From assembly GCA_902536305.1 (NCBI GenBank), contig CACAWX010000006.1, forward strand, positions 1 to 41,364: 41,364 nt of DNA, given 5' to 3'. The position numbers were made by a program, and so were the translations under genes. Below the pieces are notes generated by a model. That model had not been told where the DNA came from and ran no database searches. It worked only from the letters and a program-made list of their open reading frames with translations. This DNA comes from an uncultured Pelagibacteraceae bacterium. Its GTDB lineage: Bacteria > Pseudomonadota > Alphaproteobacteria > Pelagibacterales > Pelagibacteraceae. This document shows, piece after piece, positions 1 to 8,244 of the stretch; positions within the stretch are counted from its first letter, which is position 1; each line of letters begins with the position of its first letter.

Positions 1-597
1 TTTCCAACTTTTAATTGGGGTTTTTGTGAGGGTGAGGCTTTTAATTATTTAAAAACCAAATCACTTACAGGATCTCTTGGAAATTTAGCGCTAAAAAGAA
101 AAGATTTTTTGAGATCAATTAACCCAATTTACTCTTTTTCAATATTTGGAAAAGACAAAAAAAAAATAGCAAAGATGAGTCACAAGAGTTGTTTTGGGTT
201 AAATTCTCCGTTTGGTTTTCTCATTAAAAATGGTGGTAAAAATTTATTCATAGATCTAGATTATAAAGCAGCATTAACATATGCACATGTTGCTGAGGAA
301 ACAGTTGGAGTTAATTACAGATACCTCAAAACTTTTAATGGAGACTATTACGATATAAAAAATAAAAAAAGAAAAGTAAGCTACAAAATGTACGTAAGAA
401 AACTTAAGTTAGTAAAATCAACTCTTGTGCATAAAGATTTTGATAAACTTTTAAGGAGAAACCAAGCGCTCAAGAAAATCAATTTCAAAGGTCACCAGTT
501 TTCAATGATTGATATTAAAAAAACTTACATGCTAATGGTCAACGATATTTCTAAAAAGAAAGGCATGGTTTATCCGGTACTTTATAAGAACTTATGA
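1..597 (+). CDS. AAC(3)-family (Antibiotic_NAT) acyltransferase, 5' end outside window
   Basis: The reading frame is open from base 1, so this is the C-terminal 198 residues of a gene that begins outside the window; the internal TTG at 109 is not the real start. The pattern fits the aminoglycoside N3-acetyltransferase/YokD-like family: a TGSLGN block (about residues 24-29), RSINPIYSFSIFG (about 38-50), SPFGFLIKNGGK (about 69-80) and AHVAEETVGVNYRY, whose His is near residue 96. In the drug-modifying enzymes the second block usually reads RSxHPxHS; here both His positions are Asn and Tyr, so aminoglycosides are unlikely substrates. Located in a surface-sugar locus and overlapping the acyl ligase gene by 4 bases (ATGA), it more likely transfers an acyl group from CoA or ACP to an amino or hydroxy sugar. 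Family call firm, substrate inferred. Confidence 0.8.
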   Translation, partial: FPTFNWGFCEGEAFNYLKTKSLTGSLGNLALKRKDFLRSINPIYSFSIFGKDKKKIAKMSHKSCFGLNSPFGFLIKNGGKNLFIDLDYKAALTYAHVAEETVGVNYRYLKTFNGDYYDIKNKKRKVSYKMYVRKLKLVKSTLVHKDFDKLLRRNQALKKINFKGHQFSMIDIKKTYMLMVNDISKKKGMVYPVLYKNL

Positions 598-1973
598 AAT
601 TAGACTTTTATAAAATTGGAGGTAATAAAAAAAAAGTAATAATTGTTGATGAGAATCAAAAAAATATTTCTAAAGGAGAATTTGATAAAAAGATCAAAAC
701 TATTTCTAATTTTTTTTATGATTACTCAGTAATAGTAATTATAGCTGATAATTGTTTGGATTTCATCGCAGGTTATCTTGCTGCGTTAAACAAAAAAAAC
801 ACTATTACAATATTATTAGATAAGTCTTTCTCATTAAATTATATTGAAAAAGTAATAGGTTTGTATAAACCTAATATAGTTTTCTCTCCATTAAATCTTA
901 GTTTCTCAAAATTAAAGATTTTAAGTTTTTTTAATCTTCAAAATTACAAAATTTTAAATACTAATTTTAATTTAAGAAAAAATTATAATTTTTCAAATTT
1001 TCTATTGCTTTCAACCTCTGGTACAACTGAAAGTCCAAAATTTGTGAGACTTTCCAAAAAAAATATAGAGGATAACACTATTAAAATAATCAAATATTTA
1101 AATATCAAAAAAAATCAGACAACAATTACTACAATGCCAGCAGGTTACTCATATGGACTTTCAATTTTAAATTCACATCTGAAAGTTAGGTCAAAAATAG
1201 TTTTAAATAATAACTCAATTATAGAAAAAAGTTTTTGGGAAAAAATGAAAAAATTTAAAGTAAATTCTTTTGGAGGTGTTCCAGAATTCTATGAATTTTT
1301 AAGAAAATTGAATTTTAAAAAATATGTGAATAAAAATATGAAATATTTGACTCAGGCAGGCGGAAAACTTAACGAAAAAGATTTGGAATACTTTGGAAAA
1401 ATATGTAAAAAAAACAAAATTAAATTTTATGTAATGTATGGTCAAACAGAAGCGAGCCCAAGAATTTCTTTTTTAGAATGGAAATTTTTTTTTAAAAATC
1501 TGAACAGTATAGGCAAACCTTTAAAAGGATATAAATTAAAAATTTTTAATAGAGATAAAGAGATAAAAAGACCTAATAAAACTGGAGAACTAGTCTTATT
1601 TGGAAAAAATGTATGTCTTGGTTATGCGAATAACTTCAGTGATTTAAAACGTGGGGACGAGAATAAAAATATTCTAAGAACAGGCGACCTTGGATTTAAA
1701 GATAAAAAGAATTTTTTTTATATTACTGGAAGACTAAAAAAAATTGTAAAGATATTTGGAAAAAGATATGATTTAAATATTATTGAAAGTTTTGTGAGAG
1801 AGAAAGGTTATAAGATCAATTGTTATTTGATTGACAAAAAATTAAATATTCAAGTAGAAGATGTATATAAGGCAGATATTATAATTGACCTTATTTCAGT
1901 GAAATTTTCTCTAAATAAGAATCTCATTTTAATTAATAAAAACAAAGTCAAAACACTCAAAAGCTACAATTAA
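594..1973 (+). CDS. AMP-dependent acyl ligase (ANL superfamily)
   Basis: A 459-residue adenylate-forming enzyme that would activate a carboxylate as acyl-AMP and pass it to CoA or a carrier protein. Visible core motifs are STSGTTESPK near residue 140 (ATP-binding loop), YGQTE near 281, RTGDLG near 361, GRLKKIVK near 378, and a C-terminal NKNKVK resembling the A10 lysine motif. It is slightly shorter than typical acyl-CoA synthetases (500-600 residues), more like small ligases that load ACPs. It starts in an ATGA overlap with the upstream acyltransferase and ends sharing a base with the LuxE-like gene, so the set is probably translationally coupled. A discrete ACP is encoded at 8245. The acid it activates is unknown. 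Confidence 0.85.
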   Translation: MKLDFYKIGGNKKKVIIVDENQKNISKGEFDKKIKTISNFFYDYSVIVIIADNCLDFIAGYLAALNKKNTITILLDKSFSLNYIEKVIGLYKPNIVFSPLNLSFSKLKILSFFNLQNYKILNTNFNLRKNYNFSNFLLLSTSGTTESPKFVRLSKKNIEDNTIKIIKYLNIKKNQTTITTMPAGYSYGLSILNSHLKVRSKIVLNNNSIIEKSFWEKMKKFKVNSFGGVPEFYEFLRKLNFKKYVNKNMKYLTQAGGKLNEKDLEYFGKICKKNKIKFYVMYGQTEASPRISFLEWKFFFKNLNSIGKPLKGYKLKIFNRDKEIKRPNKTGELVLFGKNVCLGYANNFSDLKRGDENKNILRTGDLGFKDKKNFFYITGRLKKIVKIFGKRYDLNIIESFVREKGYKINCYLIDKKLNIQVEDVYKADIIIDLISVKFSLNKNLILINKNKVKTLKSYN

Positions 1974-2989
1974 TGATGGAAAATAAAAAATTTTTAGAAC
2001 AAATTAATTCTTTAACAGAATTGCATTATAAGAATTCTAAAATATTTAAGCTTGTAGTAGATAAAATTTATAAAAAAAAAGTTTTTTCATCTCATATAAA
2101 TGACGTTCCCTTCTTACCTGTAAGTTTATTCAAAGAATTTCATTTAAAAAGTATACCAGACAGTAAAATTTTTAAAATTCTTAATTCCTCTGGAACTAGC
2201 CAAACAAAACTTTCGAGTATTTATTTAGATAAAGAGAATGCGTATCAGCAGACAAAAGTTCTTAATCAAATAGTTGGTGAAATTCTTGGCCCAAAAAGAT
2301 TACCAATGATAATAATAGATGAAAAAGAAAATATAAAAAATCAAAAAAACTTCAACGCAAAAACTGCAGCTTATATTGGATTCTCTTTATTTGGTTCAAG
2401 TCATTTTTATCTCATTGAAAATGGAAAAGTCAATTATAAAGGTCTTAACTCATTTCTCCAAAAATTTGCCTCAGACAAATTTTTAATTTTTGGATTTACA
2501 AGTAAAATTTTTTTTCAATTTATAAATTTAATTGATCCCAAAAAATTAATAAGTAATTCTTTTAATAAAGCCATATTGATTCACGGTGGTGGTTGGAAAA
2601 AAATGGAAAGTAATAAAATTTCTAATAAAAAATTTAAAGAAATTTTAATGTCTAAATTTAAAATTTCCAATGTTTACAATTACTACGGGCTAGTTGAACA
2701 AACTGGATCAATTTTTTTTGAGAACAAAGATTGTGGTTTTTTTACCACTCACAAATTTTCAGATGTGTTAATTAGAGGTAAAAATTTTGAAGTTCTCTCA
2801 AAAAATAAGAAAGGATTTGTGCAATTAATCTCCACACTCCCAACTAGCTATCCTGGACATAGTATTTTGACCGAGGATGTTGGAGAAATAGTAGATGTTA
2901 AAAATTGCAAATGTGGAAAAAAAACGAAGCATTTTTATATACACGGTAGAGTTAAAGAGGCTGAAACAAGAGGTTGTAGCGATGTTTAA
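1973..2989 (+). CDS. LuxE-like acyl-protein synthetase
   Basis: 338 residues resembling the LuxE acyl-protein synthetase family, which in luminous bacteria activates a fatty acid with ATP and hands it to the reductase LuxC. The N-terminal third carries LNSSGTSQTK (about residue 70), the family's SSGTS nucleotide-binding loop. A YYGLVEQTGS block near 236 matches the ANL A5-type motif, and a Cys-rich stretch (CKCGKKTKHFYIHGR) lies near the C-terminus. The gene immediately downstream is LuxC-like, as in lux operons, but there are no luxAB genes. The pair therefore probably serves acid-to-aldehyde reduction for a sugar or lipid component of the surface glycan. Start: ATG overlapping the previous stop; a second in-frame ATG follows directly at 1976. 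Confidence 0.83.
   Translation: MMENKKFLEQINSLTELHYKNSKIFKLVVDKIYKKKVFSSHINDVPFLPVSLFKEFHLKSIPDSKIFKILNSSGTSQTKLSSIYLDKENAYQQTKVLNQIVGEILGPKRLPMIIIDEKENIKNQKNFNAKTAAYIGFSLFGSSHFYLIENGKVNYKGLNSFLQKFASDKFLIFGFTSKIFFQFINLIDPKKLISNSFNKAILIHGGGWKKMESNKISNKKFKEILMSKFKISNVYNYYGLVEQTGSIFFENKDCGFFTTHKFSDVLIRGKNFEVLSKNKKGFVQLISTLPTSYPGHSILTEDVGEIVDVKNCKCGKKTKHFYIHGRVKEAETRGCSDV
2968..2973 (+). promoter_or_regulatory. Ribosome binding site deciding the LuxC-like start
   Basis: AAGAGG, 8 bases before ATG 2982 and inside the end of the LuxE-like gene. It supports the short start over the upstream in-frame ATG at 2895. Confidence 0.55.
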
Positions 2990-4172
2990 AAACTTTCATA
3001 ATATAAAATTTTTAGTTGGCGACAGTAAATTCGAAAAGGTTTTACTTACTCCATACGATGATGAAATTTGCAATTTTTTAGGAGATTTTTCAAAAGAACT
3101 AAGCAAGAAAATTTATAATGATTTAATTGATCTAAAGTCTTTATCTTTTTGGTGTAGGAAAAATAATTTAAATAAAATAAAAAAATCTTTTTTTTCAAAC
3201 GAAATAAGAAGTGGAATTGGATTAATATTTCATGTCACACCCTCTAATGTTCCAACAAATTTTATGTATTCCCTTATTTTTGGCCTACTCACAGGTAATA
3301 GCAATATTGTCAAAGTTCCCTCTAAAAATTTTGAGCAAATAAAAATTATTTGTAAGATTATTAATAATTTATTAAATAAAAAAAAATTTAAAAAAATTAG
3401 AAAAATGATCAAAATAGTTAAATATGAAAATAATAATGATGAATTCACAAAATTTTTATCATCCATTTGTGACGTAAGAATAATTTGGGGAGGAGATAAA
3501 ACTATTGAAAAAATAAGAAAATTTCCAATTAATAGTCGCTCATTTGATTTAACCTTTGCTGATAGATACTCAATATGTATTTTAAATGCAAAAACGATAA
3601 AGAAAATTAGTAACAACGATTTAGAAAACTTAGTTAGAAAATTTTACAATGATGTTTTTATTTTTGATCAAAATGCTTGTTCTTCTCCACATTTAATTTT
3701 TTGGTTTGGATTGAATGAAAAAAATACAAGATTTAAATTCTGGGAGAAATTAAGCAAAATTATAGACAAGAGGTACAATATCCCAGATAAAGCAGTGGTC
3801 GATAAATTTAGTCAATTCTGCAGAGATACAATTAATCTTAAAGAAATAAAGTCACAAAATAAATTTGGAAATATGATCTACACAATTTTATTAAAAGAAA
3901 TTAATTCTGAAATTGAAAATTTGAGAGGAAAATGGGGTTATTTTTATGAAAAAGAAATTTCAAATTTGTCTGAAGTAAAAAATATTTTAACTAATAAATT
4001 TCAGACAATGACATATTTCGGAATTAATAAAAGACAACTCGAAACTTTTGCAAGAAGCAATTTAAAAGGTATAGACAGAATTGTTCCAATTGGTCAGGCT
4101 TTAGAAATTAGTTTAATTTGGGATGGATATGATATTAATAAAAAATTAACTAGAATAATAGATATTAAATGA
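2982..4172 (+). CDS. LuxC-like acyl-CoA/acyl-protein reductase
   Basis: 396 residues of the LuxC acyl reductase family, which reduces an enzyme-bound acyl thioester to an aldehyde with NADPH. The cofactor region reads GLIFHVTPSNVPTNF (about residues 79-93). The nucleophilic cysteine is probably Cys233 in DQNACSSPH, a strongly conserved LuxC motif. I chose ATG 2982 rather than the longer frame from 2895: AAGAGG at 2968-2973 sits 8 bases upstream, the overlap with luxE falls to 8 bases, and the longer N-terminus would only re-read the LuxE coding region. Partner of the LuxE-like protein just upstream. The aldehyde would be available to the two-part transketolase encoded at 6452-8243 (inference). 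Confidence 0.87.
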   Translation: MFKNFHNIKFLVGDSKFEKVLLTPYDDEICNFLGDFSKELSKKIYNDLIDLKSLSFWCRKNNLNKIKKSFFSNEIRSGIGLIFHVTPSNVPTNFMYSLIFGLLTGNSNIVKVPSKNFEQIKIICKIINNLLNKKKFKKIRKMIKIVKYENNNDEFTKFLSSICDVRIIWGGDKTIEKIRKFPINSRSFDLTFADRYSICILNAKTIKKISNNDLENLVRKFYNDVFIFDQNACSSPHLIFWFGLNEKNTRFKFWEKLSKIIDKRYNIPDKAVVDKFSQFCRDTINLKEIKSQNKFGNMIYTILLKEINSEIENLRGKWGYFYEKEISNLSEVKNILTNKFQTMTYFGINKRQLETFARSNLKGIDRIVPIGQALEISLIWDGYDINKKLTRIIDIK

Positions 4173-4636
4173 ATAAATTAGTTTTTGATATTAAATTAAT
4201 TAAAGAGTATCAACAAAACAGAGATCCATACCTATTGATTGATTATGCTACGGAAGTGGTACCTGGTGTGAGCGCTAAAGGTTACAAATTATTAAAAAAA
4301 GATGAATGGTTTTTTAAAGTTCATTGGCCAAATGACCCAAATATGCCTGGAATGCTTCAAATAGAATCCCTTGTTCAAATGTGTGCTTTATCTATTCTGA
4401 GCTTACCTGGTAATAAAGGAAAAGTATGTTACCTTACATCTGCGACAAATCTTAAATTTTTTAAAAAAATTTTACCTGATTCTAAACTGTATATTGATAC
4501 AAAAGTCAAAAGTTTCAAACGAGGTATGGCCTCTTGCTCAGGCATGGGTTCAATAAAAAATGAAATTGTTTGCAAAGCAGACTTTAACTTGATATTGCCA
4601 GAAGAAATTAAAAAGTATAGTTTAAACAAAATTTAA
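4169..4636 (+). CDS. FabZ-like 3-hydroxyacyl-ACP dehydratase (hot-dog fold)
   Basis: 155 residues with the signature of FabZ/FabA dehydratases: VHWPNDPNMPGMLQIESL, giving His52 and Glu66 with the same 14-residue spacing as the catalytic His/Glu of FabZ. The usual HFP is HWP here. It would remove water from a 3-hydroxyacyl-ACP to give a trans-2-enoyl-ACP. It is coupled to the LuxC-like gene by an ATGA overlap. A carrier protein, an acyl ligase and a FabG-like SDR lie in the same block, so it probably belongs to a dedicated acyl-chain or hydroxyacyl route, not housekeeping fatty acid synthesis (inference). A thioesterase of the same fold is possible, but the preserved His/Glu pair favours a dehydratase. 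Confidence 0.8.
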   Translation: MNKLVFDIKLIKEYQQNRDPYLLIDYATEVVPGVSAKGYKLLKKDEWFFKVHWPNDPNMPGMLQIESLVQMCALSILSLPGNKGKVCYLTSATNLKFFKKILPDSKLYIDTKVKSFKRGMASCSGMGSIKNEIVCKADFNLILPEEIKKYSLNKI

Positions 4637-4643
4637 TAAATTT

Positions 4644-5705
4644 ATGCCTATTGCATCATCATTACTTAACAAACCAAGATTAGTAAAAAAACTAAAAGAT
4701 TTTTACGATTACGTTCAGAAGAATGACGGTAAAGTAGGAACAAAAACTAGAGGAATAGATCTTAATTTTAACAACGCTTGTAATCTTAGATGTAAATACT
4801 GTTTTACAAATTCTCCAAAAGGGGACCATGTTAAAGAATACCTTGACTTAAAAGCTATAAAAAAACTTGCTGATGATGCTGATGAACTTGGTTATTTTGA
4901 ATTTGATTTGCAAGGTGGAGAACTTTTACTTCAGCCTAAAAAGTTATTTGAAGTTTTAGAAGCTATTCAACCTGAGAGATTTTATCTTTATTTAACTACC
5001 AATGGATATTATTTGGATAAAGAAATGGCAAAAAAATTGGCTGAACACAAAGTGAGCAGAGTTTCTGTAAGTATTGATAGCATGGACGAAAAAATTCATG
5101 ACGAAATTCGCGGAAGAAAAGATTCTTGGAGAAGGGCAATTGAGGGATTAGAACATGCAAAAGAAGCAGGGATGGATCCTTACTTGAATATCACAGTCGG
5201 ACATTACAATGCAAACACCGAGCACTTCAAACAACTATTAGATTATTCTAAAAACAAAAGATACAAAACTTTATTAAATGTAGCCGTACCATCAGGAATG
5301 TGGCAAAAAATGACTGAAATTATTTGTGATGACAAAGACAGAGAATATTTAAGAAAGATTAGAAAAGAATACAAGAATTTGGTTCGTAATATTTGGAACC
5401 CATTTGATAGAAATTTTGAGAAAATTTTAGGATGTACAACTGTTAATAGACTTTACGTAACTCCTATTGGAGATGTATTGGTATGTCCTTATGTTCATAT
5501 AAAAATTGGTAATATTTTCAAACAATCTTTAAAAGAAATTGTAGATCACGGTTTTAGTATCAAATATTTTAGAAACCACAGCGACCTGTGTCTTGCTGGT
5601 GAAGACAAAAGTTTTATTAAAAAATTTATGACTAAAAGTGGACAATCAATTTTTAAACCTGCTTTAGCTGAAGAGATCTTTTCAAAAGAAGATTACGTAA
5701 AATAA
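4644..5705 (+). CDS. Radical SAM enzyme with SPASM-type C-terminus
   Basis: 353 residues. CNLRCKYC supplies Cys46, Cys50 and Cys53, the CxxxCxxC ligands for the catalytic 4Fe-4S cluster that cleaves S-adenosylmethionine. A QGGELLL block follows near residue 90 (the GGE SAM-contact motif), and SVSIDSMDEKIHDEIRG near 134-150. Cysteines in LGCTT (about 262), VLVCPY (about 280) and SDLCLAG (about 316) fit a SPASM/twitch auxiliary-cluster domain. Such enzymes carry out dehydrogenation, epimerisation, C-C bond formation or sugar dehydration. Here it lies between an acyl dehydratase and an SDR in a glycan locus, with no precursor peptide nearby, so a small-molecule or sugar substrate is more likely than a peptide. 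Substrate unknown. No clear ribosome binding site precedes the ATG. Confidence 0.85.
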   Translation: MPIASSLLNKPRLVKKLKDFYDYVQKNDGKVGTKTRGIDLNFNNACNLRCKYCFTNSPKGDHVKEYLDLKAIKKLADDADELGYFEFDLQGGELLLQPKKLFEVLEAIQPERFYLYLTTNGYYLDKEMAKKLAEHKVSRVSVSIDSMDEKIHDEIRGRKDSWRRAIEGLEHAKEAGMDPYLNITVGHYNANTEHFKQLLDYSKNKRYKTLLNVAVPSGMWQKMTEIICDDKDREYLRKIRKEYKNLVRNIWNPFDRNFEKILGCTTVNRLYVTPIGDVLVCPYVHIKIGNIFKQSLKEIVDHGFSIKYFRNHSDLCLAGEDKSFIKKFMTKSGQSIFKPALAEEIFSKEDYVK

Positions 5706-5706
5706 G

Positions 5707-6450
5707 ATGCTTCTTAAAAATAAAAATGCAGTAGTCACGGGCTGCAATAGAGGAATTGGAAAAGAAATATTAGAAACATTTTCATCAAATGGAGCAAATA
5801 TTTTTGCTTGTGTTCGTAATTCAGACAATAATTTTATAAATTTTACTAAAGAGTTGGAGAAGAAATTTAATAATAAGATCTTTATTGTAGACTTGGACCT
5901 TAGTGATACAGAAAATATAAAAAATGCAGCAAACGAAATCTTGTCTAAAGAAAAATCAATTGATATTTTAATAAACAATGCTGGGATTATTCATACCGCT
6001 TTATTTCAAATGACGTCTGAAGTAAAGTTAAAAGAAATTTTTGATATTAATTTTTTTTCACAAACTGTCTTTACTCAATATATTTTAAAATCGATGATTA
6101 GAAAAAGGACAGGTAGCATCCTTTATATTTCCTCAAGTTCAGCAATAGACTCTAATAAAGGAAGAAGTGCCTACTCATCTGCAAAAGCAGCTTTGATTAC
6201 TCAAGCAAAAACTTTATCTAAAGAAGTTGGTCCATACAATATAAGAATTAATGTTATTGCCCCTGGACTTACCGATACAGATATGATGAATCAAAATACT
6301 GACAAAAAGATTATAGAGCAAGTTACATCTGAAATATCTTTGAAAAGAATAGGATTGCCAAATGAAATAGCAAAAGCAGCGTTGTTTCTTTCATCTGATT
6401 ATTCAAGTTATATAACTGGTCAAGTATTAAGAGTAGATGGAGGTATGTAA
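5707..6450 (+). CDS. Short-chain dehydrogenase/reductase, FabG-like
   Basis: 247 residues, standard classical SDR length. It has VVTGCNRGIGKE (cofactor glycine motif, residues about 8-19), LINNAGI near 94, a Ser block SSSSA, and Tyr156/Lys160 in YSSAK as catalytic pair. The C-terminus YITGQVLRVDGGM is typical of 3-oxoacyl-ACP reductases and related sugar or polyol dehydrogenases. It begins one base after the radical SAM stop codon. In this neighbourhood it could reduce a 3-oxoacyl-ACP before the FabZ-like step, or reduce the ketose produced by the transketolase pair (inference). Its last codons contain the GGAGGT that serves the next gene. Confidence 0.85.
   Translation: MLLKNKNAVVTGCNRGIGKEILETFSSNGANIFACVRNSDNNFINFTKELEKKFNNKIFIVDLDLSDTENIKNAANEILSKEKSIDILINNAGIIHTALFQMTSEVKLKEIFDINFFSQTVFTQYILKSMIRKRTGSILYISSSSAIDSNKGRSAYSSAKAALITQAKTLSKEVGPYNIRINVIAPGLTDTDMMNQNTDKKIIEQVTSEISLKRIGLPNEIAKAALFLSSDYSSYITGQVLRVDGGM
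6439..6444 (+). promoter_or_regulatory. Strong ribosome binding site before the transketolase N-terminal subunit
   Basis: GGAGGT, unusually strong for this window, lies within the last codons of the SDR gene and 7 bases before TTG 6452. It favours TTG 6452 over the upstream in-frame ATG 6437, which has no such site. Confidence 0.5.
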
Positions 6451-6451
6451 A

Positions 6452-7276
6452 TTGGAAATCGATAATTTAGATGATTTAAGAAAACTTTCTAAAAAAATGA
6501 GAAAAAAGATTTTAGAGATGGCGCTTTATGCTGGCGCAAGTAGCTCTCACTTTGGAGGCGCTTTATCATCTGTAGATATTCTTGCAACTCTTTTTGGTAA
6601 GATAATGAATTTCAACAAAGTTAATTTAAAAAATCCAGAAAGAGACAGATTTATTTTAAGTAAAGGACATGGATGTTTAGTATATTACTCAATTTTAAAT
6701 ATCCTAAATATAATTGACGATGATGAATTAAAAACTTTCGAAAAAGATGACTCAAAATTACTTGGTCATCCTGTAAAGAGTCAAAATATTGGTATTGATT
6801 TTTCAACTGGGAGTCTTGGTATGGGATTCTCTCTAGCAATTGGTGTCGCAATCGCTTTAAAAAAAAAAAAATTGAATAATAAAGTTTTTGTTTTACTAGG
6901 AGATGGAGAATGTAATGAAGGATCCATTTGGGAGGCAGCTCTTTGTGCTCCAAACCTAAAATTAAACAATTTAACTGTAATTATAGACAATAATAAGTTT
7001 CAACAAACTGGATCAAATAAAGAAATTATGAATATACATGATTTAGAAAAAAAATGGTCAAGTTTTAATTGGATAACAAAAAAAGTAGATGGCCATAATC
7101 ATAAAGAAATATTTGAAGCTTTAAACTTACCAGACGAACAACTTCCCAAAGCAATTATTTGTAGCACTATAAAAGGCAAAGGATTTTCTTTTTCAGAAAA
7201 TAACAATGATTGGCATCATAAGATTATGACAAAAGATAATTATGAACTGGCATTAAAGGAGCTAGAAAATGATTGA
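6452..7276 (+). CDS. Transketolase, N-terminal (TPP-binding) subunit
   Basis: About 275 residues, the usual size for the pyrimidine/pyrophosphate half of a split transketolase. The TPP/Mg motif is LLGDGECNEGSIWEA followed by IIDNNKFQQTG (GDG...NN). SKGHGC and GSLGMGFSLAIG match conserved cofactor-pocket regions. Start: TTG 6452 is supported by GGAGGT 7 bases upstream; ATG 6437 would add five residues and overlap the SDR by 14 bases. The C-terminal half is the next gene, overlapping by 8 bases. Transketolases move a two-carbon ketol unit between sugars. A dedicated split copy beside LuxC/LuxE-like genes suggests a special acceptor aldehyde (inference), although some bacteria also use split copies for pentose metabolism. 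Confidence 0.88.
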   Translation: MEIDNLDDLRKLSKKMRKKILEMALYAGASSSHFGGALSSVDILATLFGKIMNFNKVNLKNPERDRFILSKGHGCLVYYSILNILNIIDDDELKTFEKDDSKLLGHPVKSQNIGIDFSTGSLGMGFSLAIGVAIALKKKKLNNKVFVLLGDGECNEGSIWEAALCAPNLKLNNLTVIIDNNKFQQTGSNKEIMNIHDLEKKWSSFNWITKKVDGHNHKEIFEALNLPDEQLPKAIICSTIKGKGFSFSENNNDWHHKIMTKDNYELALKELEND

Positions 7277-8243
7277 CATAAATACTAAAAAAATTGACAT
7301 GTGGTCAAAAATTGGATCAAGAGCTACATTAGGAATTGCCATCTTAGAAATTGAAAAAAATTTAAAAAATTTATGTGTTGTGACTTGCGATGTTTCTACT
7401 TCTGCTGGATTAGATAGGTTTAGAAGACAAAAACCAGATAAATATTTAGACTTAGGAATTTCTGAACAAAACTTAATTGGTGTGGCTTCGGGCCTGTCTT
7501 CCGAGGGTTTTGATGTGATAACAACAACATTTGCACCTTTTCAAACTTTAAGATGCTGTGAACAGATTAAAGTAAACTTAGGTTACATGAAATCTAAAGT
7601 TATAATGGTAGGCCTAGCATCTGGATTAGTATTAGGGACGCTTGGATATACCCACTGCTCTATTGAAGAGGTAGGTGTTTTAAGATCTATACCAAATATT
7701 ACTATAATTTCTCCAGCTGATAGCTTAGAAGTTGTAAAGGCTTTAACAGCGTCAATTAATCATAATCAAAGTGTATACATAAGACTTACAGGAGGTGCTC
7801 CAATTGAAAAAGTATATAATGATGATTACAACTTCGTTATTGGAAAAGCAGTTCAGATTTTAAAAGGTAAAGATGTATCAATTTTTTCGTCTGGCGCGCT
7901 GGTTTCGAGTTGTATTAAAGCATCAAAAATTCTTGAAGAGCAAAATATATCTTGCTCAGTTACAAATTTTCATACCATTAAACCAATTGATGAAAATATG
8001 ATTAAAGAGGAATTAAAATCTAAAAAATTGATTATTACAGTGGAAGAGCACAATACAATTGGAGGCCTTGGTAGCGCTGTTTCAGAGGTATCTTCTAAAG
8101 TTTCTAACTCACCAAAAATAATCTCGTTAGGAATAAAAGACACATATAGTGACGGAGGATCTTATAATTTTTTATTAAAAAAACATGGACTTAATGTTGA
8201 AGGGATTGTAAAAAGCATTTCAGAAGAAATTTTTAAAATTTAG
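7269..8243 (+). CDS. Transketolase, C-terminal subunit
   Basis: 324 residues that complete the split transketolase. YLDLGISEQNLIGVASGL near residues 57-74 contains the Glu of ISEQN, which activates the TPP aminopyrimidine. GLASGLVLGTLGYTHCSIEEVGVL corresponds to the conserved His/Glu active-site stretch, and IPNITIISPADSLEV follows. It overlaps the N-terminal subunit by 8 bases and ends one base before the ACP gene. The same architecture occurs in DXP synthase and the E1 beta subunit of dehydrogenase complexes. The separate N-terminal partner with a transketolase-type motif set, and the lack of E2/E3 genes, support transketolase. Confidence 0.88.
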   Translation: MIDINTKKIDMWSKIGSRATLGIAILEIEKNLKNLCVVTCDVSTSAGLDRFRRQKPDKYLDLGISEQNLIGVASGLSSEGFDVITTTFAPFQTLRCCEQIKVNLGYMKSKVIMVGLASGLVLGTLGYTHCSIEEVGVLRSIPNITIISPADSLEVVKALTASINHNQSVYIRLTGGAPIEKVYNDDYNFVIGKAVQILKGKDVSIFSSGALVSSCIKASKILEEQNISCSVTNFHTIKPIDENMIKEELKSKKLIITVEEHNTIGGLGSAVSEVSSKVSNSPKIISLGIKDTYSDGGSYNFLLKKHGLNVEGIVKSISEEIFKI

Positions 8244-8244
8244 T

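Noticed and set aside
2895-2981. Longer N-terminus for the LuxC-like protein
   Set aside because: It re-reads LuxE coding sequence in another frame, and a good AAGAGG precedes ATG 2982.
1973-4172. Bioluminescence (lux) operon
   Set aside because: LuxE and LuxC homologues occur, but luxA, luxB and luxD are absent and the neighbours are sugar and carrier-protein genes.
4371-4385. Half-site TTGTTCAA inside the FabZ-like gene as a third operator
   Set aside because: No inverted right arm, and it is in a coding region without a promoter.
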